The translations under genes and the position numbers were made by a program. Under the pieces are notes generated by a model. The model was given only the letters and a program-made list of their open reading frames with translations. It was not told the DNA's origin and made no database searches. This document shows positions 15,008 through 20,518 of a stretch of 20,518 bases of DNA, piece after piece (position 1 is the first letter of the stretch; the number at the start of each line of letters is the position of its first letter). The stretch spans positions 1 through 20,518 of the forward strand of contig CAJTMV010000051.1 of NCBI GenBank assembly GCA_910577225.1, in the 5' to 3' direction. Source of the stretch: an uncultured Eubacterium sp. Lineage in GTDB: Bacteria; Bacillota; Clostridia; Lachnospirales; Lachnospiraceae.

Positions 15008-17458
15008 TTGAGCCAAACCAATACAAAATCAAAACAACAAGATAACATAAAAGCCATCATGCAAAAATTGTCACTGACAGAAAAGTGTTACCTCCTGTCC
15101 GGAAAAGATTTCTGGCAGACACGCTCTGTGGCGCATGCCGGCGTTCCCAGCGTTACCTTATCCGACGGGCCGCACGGCGTCCGTAAGCAGGAAGGCGCCA
15201 GCGATCAGCTGGGTTTAAACAAAAGCATTCCGGCCACCTGCTATCCGACAGCCGCTACCATCGCGAACAGCTGGGACGTCTCCCTTGGCGAAGAGATCGG
15301 CGCACATCTGGGTACAGAGGCCGCTTCTCAGGACGTCTGCGTGCTGCTCGGTCCAGGACTGAATATCAAGCGCAGTCCGCTGTGTGGACGCAACTTTGAA
15401 TATTTCAGCGAAGACCCTTATCTGGCCGGCAAAATGGCTGCCAGCTATGTCCGCGGCATCCAGTCCAAAGGCGTCGGCGCATGTCCGAAGCATTTCGCTG
15501 CAAATTCTCAGGAACTGCGCCGCATGGCCAGCGATTCTATTATGGACGAACGCACACTGCGCGAAATTTACCTGACCGGATTTGAAATCGCAGTCAGAGA
15601 ATCGTCGCCAAAGTCCATCATGTCCTCCTATAACCGGATCAATGGCACATACGCCAACGAAAATCCTCATCTGCTACAGGAAATCCTGCGGGACGAATGG
15701 GGTTTTGACGGATTTGTCGTCTCCGACTGGGGCGCTTCAAACGACCATACGGCAGGCGTCGCCGCCGGTTCCCATCTGGAAATGCCAACGACCGGAGGAG
15801 ACTCTGACGAAGAACTGATTCAGGCTGTCAAGGACGGAACAATCAGCGAGCGGCTGGTCGATCAGCGTGTCGAAGAACTGTTAGGCGCGATACTCCCGTT
15901 GCGGCATTCCACAGACCAGTTAAAAAACAAACCGTTTGATAAAAAATCTCATCATCAGATGGCCCGCAAAGCGGCAGAACAAAGTATCGTACTACTAAAA
16001 AATGAACATGATATTCTGCCGTTAAAAAAATCTTCCAAAGTCGCTCTGATCGGCGATTTTGCAAAAACACCACGATATCAGGGAGCCGGTTCCTCCGTTG
16101 TCAATCCTACAAAACTGGACTCCACGCTGGATATCATTGGGAACTATCCGCTGGAACTGGCCGGCTTTGCAGCCGGATACCCGCGTACGGGACCAGCCGA
16201 TGCCTCACTCGAACAGTCGGCTGTCACACTGGCAAAACAGGCTGACGTTGTACTGCTGTATATCGGTCTGGACGAAATCTCGGAATCCGAAGGTCTGGAT
16301 CGGGCGCACATGAAGCTGCCAGACAGCCAGATTCGTCTTCTGCACAAATTGTACAAAGCCAATCCACATATCATTGCCGTTTTGTCCGCCGGCTCCGCCA
16401 TCGAGATGCCGTGGCTGGACGAATGCGAAGCAGTGATACATGGCTATCTGAGCGGACAGGCAGGCGCCAGCGCTATGTTAAATGCCATAACCGGAAAAAT
16501 CAATCCGTCCGGCAAATTAAGCGAAACCTATCCGCTCGTTTACGAAGACAGTCCCAGCGCGCCATATTTTCCTGCCAAAGAACGCAACGCCGAATACCGG
16601 GAAGGTCTGTATGTCGGTTATCGCTATTTTGAAACCGTTAAAAAACCTGTCCGTTTTCCATTTGGCTACGGTCTGTCCTACACGACATTTACTTACAGCA
16701 ATCTGACAGCGGATGCGCACAGAGCGGTATTTACCATTCAAAATACCGGAAACCATGACGGCGCAGAAATTGCCCAGCTCTATGTCAGCGCAAAAGACGG
16801 AACCGTTTACCGTCCGGCAAAAGAACTGAAAGGATTTACCAAAGTCTTCCTCAAGGCAGGCGAGTCCAAAGAAGTTACGATTGAATTAGACGATAAGGCA
16901 TTCCGTTATTTCAACGAAACGACAAACCGGTTTGAGATCGACGGCGGGACTTATGACATTTTAATCGGCGCAAGCTGCGCAGATATTCGTCTCAGTGAAA
17001 CGATCACTGTCGCCGGTACCGAAGCGCCTGTTCCTGCCGATCTGTCAAAGCTGCCGTCTTATGTATCCGGCGATATTTTGCACGTATCAGACCGGGAATT
17101 TCAGCAGCTGACCGGTCATGCCATTCCAAACGGTCACTGGCAGGGTACGCTCGATATTAACGATGCGATCTGTCAGATGTACTATGCAAAAAGCGCGGCT
17201 GCCCGCCTGATCTATAAAATACTGACCCATATGCTGAACAAAAGCATCAAAAAAGGAAAACCTGACTTAAACATTATGTTTATTTACAACATGCCATTTC
17301 GAGGCATCGGCAAAATGGCAGGCGGCATGTGCAGCCAATATATGGTAGAAGGCATGATGAAAGCTGTCAACGGACACTTTTTCTCAGGACTTGGACAAAT
17401 AATATCCGGCTTCTTTCAGCAGCGCAGAACCGCAAAAAAAGCCGCAAAAATAAAATAA
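15008..17458 (+). CDS. GH3 beta-glucosidase-type enzyme, normal domain order, cytoplasmic
   Basis: An 816-residue GH3 enzyme. The catalytic domain comes first (about 15-300): VTLSDGPHGVRKQ, GPGLNIKRSPLCGRNFEYFSEDP, CPKHFAANSQELRR and GFVVSDWGA, with Asp240 as nucleophile. The second domain (about 330-560) has QSIVLLKNEHDILPL and GQAGASAMLNAITGKINPSGKL, then FPFGYGLSYTTF and an Fn3-like domain (about 560-660). An extra C-terminal stretch of about 110 residues (from about 700, including MPFRGIGKMAGGM) is seen, from memory, in related clostridial enzymes; its role is unknown. The start is taken as TTG at 15008 because AAAGGAGG lies 9 bases before it; a farther TTG at 14966 lies upstream of that site. 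No signal peptide. The substrate may be a beta-glucoside or a related sugar. Confidence 0.9.
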   Translation: MSQTNTKSKQQDNIKAIMQKLSLTEKCYLLSGKDFWQTRSVAHAGVPSVTLSDGPHGVRKQEGASDQLGLNKSIPATCYPTAATIANSWDVSLGEEIGAHLGTEAASQDVCVLLGPGLNIKRSPLCGRNFEYFSEDPYLAGKMAASYVRGIQSKGVGACPKHFAANSQELRRMASDSIMDERTLREIYLTGFEIAVRESSPKSIMSSYNRINGTYANENPHLLQEILRDEWGFDGFVVSDWGASNDHTAGVAAGSHLEMPTTGGDSDEELIQAVKDGTISERLVDQRVEELLGAILPLRHSTDQLKNKPFDKKSHHQMARKAAEQSIVLLKNEHDILPLKKSSKVALIGDFAKTPRYQGAGSSVVNPTKLDSTLDIIGNYPLELAGFAAGYPRTGPADASLEQSAVTLAKQADVVLLYIGLDEISESEGLDRAHMKLPDSQIRLLHKLYKANPHIIAVLSAGSAIEMPWLDECEAVIHGYLSGQAGASAMLNAITGKINPSGKLSETYPLVYEDSPSAPYFPAKERNAEYREGLYVGYRYFETVKKPVRFPFGYGLSYTTFTYSNLTADAHRAVFTIQNTGNHDGAEIAQLYVSAKDGTVYRPAKELKGFTKVFLKAGESKEVTIELDDKAFRYFNETTNRFEIDGGTYDILIGASCADIRLSETITVAGTEAPVPADLSKLPSYVSGDILHVSDREFQQLTGHAIPNGHWQGTLDINDAICQMYYAKSAAARLIYKILTHMLNKSIKKGKPDLNIMFIYNMPFRGIGKMAGGMCSQYMVEGMMKAVNGHFFSGLGQIISGFFQQRRTAKKAAKIK

Positions 17459-17486
17459 ACCAGCAACGATACAGGGAGGACAACAT

Positions 17487-18089
17487 ATGCAACAATTTAT
17501 GAAATGGTGGGGCCCAAAATGGCAGGATTTTCAGCAAAAGCACCCTGAAGCTGCCAAATGGGTCTATCAGATCTTTTACTTTTTTGTATTCAGCATGGGG
17601 GTAACGATCGTACAGTATTTGTTTTTCACCTTTATGCCAGAAATACTTGGAAAAGAGCTGGCCGGCACAGAATTCATGTGGCCGCAAAAGGAACTGCATC
17701 TCTTCGGCGTGGATTTTACCTGGAGTCTGCTTGGCTACAACGTCCTCTATGACGCATCCGGAGCAGTCGTCATCGGCGGCGGCCTTGGCTACTTTATCAG
17801 CTATGAAACAGGATCCTTTATCGCTCAGTGCATTAATTTTCCGCTGCAGCGTAATATTACGTTTAAAAGCCATGGCAATCCATTCTATCAGGCAATGTGG
17901 TACTTTATTGCGTGGGTGCTGATTTCTTTGGTCTGCAACGGCTTTAACAACCTGTGGATGCCAATTGCATCCGCATATGTGGCACCTGCTGTATACAATA
18001 TACTCGTAACCTTTATTACCGGCGGCGTTTCGATGATTATCTTTTTCTTCGTATTTAAGATCATATTCCCGGAAGGAGAACAACGCTGA
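17487..18089 (+). CDS. Small GtrA-like membrane protein
   Basis: A 200-residue protein with four or so hydrophobic segments (about 24-46, 85-108, 136-157 and 166-193). The stretch CINFPLQRNITFKSHG after the second segment resembles the FLLNRxWTF motif of GtrA-like proteins, which help move or supply lipid-linked sugars for glycosylation of cell-surface polymers. GtrA proteins are usually 120-150 residues; this one has an extra charged N-terminus and an outer loop (50-80). AGGGAGG lies before the ATG, 28 bp after the GH3 stop, so it is the last gene of that operon and a terminator follows. The family match is by motif and topology only. Confidence 0.6.
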   Translation: MQQFMKWWGPKWQDFQQKHPEAAKWVYQIFYFFVFSMGVTIVQYLFFTFMPEILGKELAGTEFMWPQKELHLFGVDFTWSLLGYNVLYDASGAVVIGGGLGYFISYETGSFIAQCINFPLQRNITFKSHGNPFYQAMWYFIAWVLISLVCNGFNNLWMPIASAYVAPAVYNILVTFITGGVSMIIFFFVFKIIFPEGEQR

Positions 18090-18095
18090 TACTAA

Positions 18096-18140
18096 AAAGA
18101 GAAGGCGGAGAATGATACGTTCACTCTCCGCCTTCTCTTT
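18096..18140. terminator. Strong bidirectional terminator
   Basis: AAAGAGAAGGCGGAGA (18096-18111) and TCTCCGCCTTCTCTTT (18125-18140) form a perfect 16-bp stem with a 13-base loop. The minus strand gives a longer T tail (complement of the A-run from 18094). It lies between the convergent GH3 operon and the secreted-protein gene and can end both. Confidence 0.88.
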
Positions 18141-18162
18141 CGGGCTTTCCAGCCATAATCGT

Positions 18163-18864
18163 TTATATTACCCGTATCGCATGCGCTACTTTCTTGTTGA
18201 GCATGCTGTAAAAAACGCTTTTCCCAAATTTGACGTCGCCCGCATAGTATCCGTCATAGTCAAACGCAGAATCAAATACGTTTTTATTGGCTCCGCCTGC
18301 AACGATGCAAAGTCCCTGATAATTTTCCGGATATGTAACGGCTGCTTTCCATGTCGTTTTCTTGTAACAGGTCAGGCTGCATCCGTCAGAATCTTTATAT
18401 TCTTTTTCACCGGTCTGTACTGCATCTGAAATTTCCGCCGTCACATCTCTGTTGTTTGACATATTCTCCAGACATCTGCCCGTCGTGTAATCCACCAGCG
18501 TTACATTGTAATAGCCTCCCGTATCCTCGTACTTCTCCCATATATCCGATTCCAGCAGCTTATGGACTTCTTTGGGACGAAATCCTGCCTGATCTTCCTC
18601 AAACACGACTGTAAACGTCAGTTTTTTATATCCGTCCTGCTCTGCATCTGTAATCTTATAGTCTTTCAGCGTAACCAGTCCGTCTTTATACCCGATTCCG
18701 GCCCAGTGAGTCTGAAACGTTACTTTCTTCCCTGGTTTTAAATCCCAGCTTAGATTCATTCTTTTCATATATGGCTTCTGCGTCTGTGCCTGTACCGGCG
18801 CCGCCTGAAAAACCAGGATACACGCCAGCAGCAGAACCAGCCATCTTTTTTGAATTTTTTTCAT
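18163..18864 (-). CDS. Secreted protein of unknown function
   Basis: A 233-residue protein that I do not recognise. Residues 1-26 are a signal peptide: KKIQKR, a hydrophobic core, and a PVQA cleavage site before Gln27. Cys15 lies in LLAC, but the hydrophobic stretch continues past it, so a lipoprotein is less likely. The mature part has four cysteines (131, 162, 166, 186), many Tyr and Lys residues, and an alternating pattern that suggests beta strands (KLTFTVVFEED, YYNVTLVDYTTGR). It ends in KKVAHAIRVI. AAGGAGAACAGG precedes the ATG. It stands alone, with a strong terminator 22 bp downstream. It is probably expressed from its own promoter in the 123-bp gap upstream, though none is clear. Confidence 0.75.
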   Translation of the reverse strand: MKKIQKRWLVLLLACILVFQAAPVQAQTQKPYMKRMNLSWDLKPGKKVTFQTHWAGIGYKDGLVTLKDYKITDAEQDGYKKLTFTVVFEEDQAGFRPKEVHKLLESDIWEKYEDTGGYYNVTLVDYTTGRCLENMSNNRDVTAEISDAVQTGEKEYKDSDGCSLTCYKKTTWKAAVTYPENYQGLCIVAGGANKNVFDSAFDYDGYYAGDVKFGKSVFYSMLNKKVAHAIRVI

Positions 18865-18987
18865 CCTGTTCTCCTTGTTTCATAACAAATCCCAGATTCA
18901 TGCATTTTTATCTGTCAGCTTTCTTCCTGAAATTCTTTCAAATATTTGCATACAGTTCGGCCTAAAAATCTCACACCCTCACACTCG

Positions 18988-19806
18988 TCACTGCTGCAGA
19001 CTGCCTGTTGAATCCTGCATTTTCTTACGAAGAGAATCGATCTTATTCTCTGAATAACCAGAAACCAGAGACACGATTTCTTCTGTAGAATACCCTTTTT
19101 CAATCATTTTCATTACAGTCTGCTGCTTGAAATCGGCATTTTTCTTTCTTTCCGCTTTTACTGAATCAGCAGCTTTCTTCTTTTCCGTTTCCACCGCATG
19201 CCGTTTTTCTTCTTCAAATATTCTTGCTGCCTGCGTCAAGGCTTGCTGCTTTTCCTCTTCAAATATCATCGCTACCTGTGTCATTTCAATCGCCCTCCTT
19301 ATTTTATTTGCCGTTTCCCTGTCAATGATCTTATCCGTAAATGCCAGTATTCCAGCCAGTGCGAACACCTGCTGTCCCCTGTCCTGCATCCGGACTGCAA
19401 GATTCACTGTTTCATAAATTCTTTTTTCCTTTTCCTGCTTTTCCCGATAAGACAACGGAAGTATAATCATTTCCATCAGTTCCTCGTCCGTAAGCAGCTC
19501 GTTCCTGTCCACTTTTTCTTTCAGATGCTGCAGAATGGCGCCTCCGTCCATCTCGGAAAGAAAAGCCGGTTCTATATTCATTTTTATTGCCCCAATATCA
19601 TATTCAATGGAAACCTGCTCCTTTCTGATATCGCCTGTATAGATTACAATCATCCGCAGCCTGGGACATTCTTCCTTCTCTTTTTGATATCTGCTGGCTA
19701 TACCGGCCAAATAGTTCAGATATTTGACTTTATCTGCCTGATCGTATTTACTTTCATAGTCTACAATAGCCACTGTTTCATCTTCCAATTCGAAGAGATT
19801 GTCCAA
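18988..19806 (-). CDS. Rpn-family PD-(D/E)XK nuclease / transposase-like protein, 5' end disturbed
   Basis: A 272-residue reading frame of the Rpn/PD-(D/E)XK type, a family of DNA nucleases linked to recombination and often labelled transposase. The core motif is at the start: LDNLFELEDETVAIVDYESKY, with the Asp and the ExK of the nuclease site. A long charged helical region follows (about 170-240, two copies of an IFEEEK motif), then YSTEEIVSLVSGYSENKIDSLRKKM, a tail often found on these proteins. A TTG is the first usable start, but the conserved frame stays open to 19878 (SSEVKPTNIPAVKANELR) without a start codon, while an ATG at 19882 lies in another frame. Removing one G in AAAGGAAAA would join them. 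The gene may be inactivated. Confidence 0.75.
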   Translation of the reverse strand: MDNLFELEDETVAIVDYESKYDQADKVKYLNYLAGIASRYQKEKEECPRLRMIVIYTGDIRKEQVSIEYDIGAIKMNIEPAFLSEMDGGAILQHLKEKVDRNELLTDEELMEMIILPLSYREKQEKEKRIYETVNLAVRMQDRGQQVFALAGILAFTDKIIDRETANKIRRAIEMTQVAMIFEEEKQQALTQAARIFEEEKRHAVETEKKKAADSVKAERKKNADFKQQTVMKMIEKGYSTEEIVSLVSGYSENKIDSLRKKMQDSTGSLQQ

Positions 19807-19915
19807 ACGAAGCTCATTCGCTTTTACAGCTGGGATATTCGTTGGCTTTACCTCTGATGATATTATTATATTTTCCTTTCATTTAAAAATCAATGCCCAC
19901 CCGAAAGATGATTTC

Positions 19916-20108
19916 TTAATAATGACTAACATACTTCCAGGATGATCTTAGATCTTCTACAGGCACTTCACGTTCACCTGTTTCCATATGATTCATGCCT
20001 GTTTCGCCCAGCAATTTTCATCTGCATAAGACACACTTTCAGGATTATTTACATTATTCATAGTATCTTCCAGCGCCCCACATTCTTCCATTTTGTCTTT
20101 TCAATCAT
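19916..20108 (-). pseudogene. Remnant of a small gene with two frame breaks
   Basis: An AAGGAGAG site precedes ATG at 20108, which opens MIEKTKWKNVGRWKIL and stops. A second frame from 20091 to 19993 gives MEECGALEDTMNNVNNPESV and onwards to WAKQA. A third from 19996 to 19916 gives MNHMETGEREVPVEDLRSSW and ends KYVSHY. Each takes over where the previous stops, together about 65 residues of plausible composition. I do not recognise the family. The alternative is that all three are chance frames. Confidence 0.35.
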
Positions 20109-20215
20109 ATGTCTTTCTCTCCTTAAATAATTTTTTAAGAAGCGTTTCTGTCCATGTCAATACAAAACTGAAAAATTGTGAGGTTTTCTATGAGGATTCT
20201 CCCGTTTTAAGCAAG

Positions 20216-20250
20216 AAAAAAGTCTTGAAAACATTAATTTTCAAGACTTT
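20216..20250 (-). terminator. Terminator of the tRNA cluster
   Basis: AAAGTCTTGAAAA (20219-20231) and TTTTCAAGACTTT (20238-20250) form a perfect 13-bp stem with a 6-base loop; the minus strand continues with T residues (A-run from 20216). It lies 8 bp after the tRNA-Arg 3' end. Confidence 0.88.
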
Positions 20251-20257
20251 CTGCTAA

Positions 20258-20331
20258 CGTGCGTGAGAGGATTCGAACCCCCGACACCTTGGTCCGTAGC
20301 CAAGTGCTCTATCCAGCTGAGCTACACACAC
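20258..20331 (-). tRNA. tRNA-Arg (ACG)
   Basis: The minus strand folds as a cloverleaf: acceptor GTGTGTG / CACGCAC with one G-U pair, D arm GCTC...GAGC, anticodon arm CTTGG-CTACGGA-CCAAG with anticodon ACG, and T loop TTCGAAT. The discriminator base is G. No CCA is encoded; TTAG follows. The ACG anticodon would be read as ICG after deamination by TadA. Confidence 0.93.
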
Positions 20332-20358
20332 ATATAATATCTGATGATTACTCATCAA

Positions 20359-20442
20359 TGCCCGTGACCGGAATCGAACCGGTACTGTGTTTCCACAACA
20401 GGATTTTAAGTCCTGCGCGTCTGCCTGTTCCGCCACACGGGC
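20359..20442 (-). tRNA. tRNA-Leu (TAA)
   Basis: The minus strand gives acceptor GCCCGTG / CACGGGC, anticodon arm CAGGA-CTTAAAA-TCCTG with anticodon TAA, a long variable arm (TGTGGAAACACA) typical of leucine tRNAs, and T loop TTCGATT. The discriminator is A and no CCA is encoded. It lies 27 bp upstream of tRNA-Arg on the same transcript. Confidence 0.95.
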
Positions 20443-20465
20443 TTACCTCTATACTTTGTATAGAA

Positions 20466-20518
20466 TGGGACCTATAGGGCTCGAACCTATGACCCTCTGC
20501 TTGTAAGGCAGATGCTCT
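20466..20518 (-). tRNA. tRNA-Val (TAC), partial
   Basis: The 3' two-thirds of a tRNA run off the window end: anticodon arm CTGCC-TTACAAG-CAG with anticodon TAC, T arm ATAGG-TTCGAGC-CCTAT, acceptor strand AGGTCCC and discriminator A. No CCA is encoded. The 5' part lies beyond 20518. Confidence 0.9.

Noticed and set aside
1..20518. CRISPR arrays, complete insertion sequences and riboswitches
   Set aside because: No series of short identical repeats with spacers, no complete transposase gene with terminal inverted repeats, and no leader that I could match to a riboswitch class was found.

Overview
The window looks like chromosomal DNA from a Gram-positive gut anaerobe of the Clostridia, most likely a Lachnospiraceae. 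This is inferred from AGGAGG-type ribosome binding sites, a TTG start, tRNA genes without an encoded CCA end, a CUT1 sugar transporter with no ATPase gene beside it, a DUF6171-type small protein, an AgrC/AgrA-like two-component pair and domain-permuted GH3 enzymes. No species can be named from the sequence alone.

Region 1 (1-808) has no complete gene. It starts with the last codons of what is probably a large serine recombinase. A hairpin, a 74-bp tandem direct repeat and a 228-bp palindromic element with 49-bp arms (48 of 49 matching) follow.

Region 2 (739-8169) is an arabinan or arabinoxylan utilisation locus. On the minus strand, read from about 6890 down to 740, it holds a lipoprotein sugar-binding protein, two CUT1 permeases, a GH43 and a GH51 arabinofuranosidase, and a terminator. 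Expression appears graded by a stable hairpin after the binding-protein gene and a terminator-like hairpin before GH43. A divergent ArsR-like regulator with an unrecognised C-terminal domain shares the AT-rich control region, which carries repeated TAGAT motifs.

Region 3 (8174-11529, minus strand) reads response regulator (LytTR), GHKL sensor kinase, RimK-like ATP-grasp ligase, then an eight-cysteine DUF6171-like protein that overlaps the ligase gene.

Region 4 (11766-18140, plus strand) is transcribed away from the response regulator. It encodes a GH3 enzyme with swapped domain order and membrane segments at both ends, a second GH3 with normal order and no signal peptide, and a small GtrA-like membrane protein, then a strong bidirectional terminator. 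Two LytTR-type sites, 20 bp apart, sit just upstream of its promoter, so the neighbouring two-component system probably drives it. This two-component/GH3/GH3/GtrA-like unit is the best candidate here for an undescribed system, possibly one that remodels glucosylated surface polymers.

Region 5 (18163-20518, minus strand) holds a secreted protein of unknown function, an Rpn/PD-(D/E)XK nuclease-family gene with a disturbed 5' end, remnants of a small broken gene, and a tRNA cluster (Val partial, Leu, Arg) ended by a terminator.
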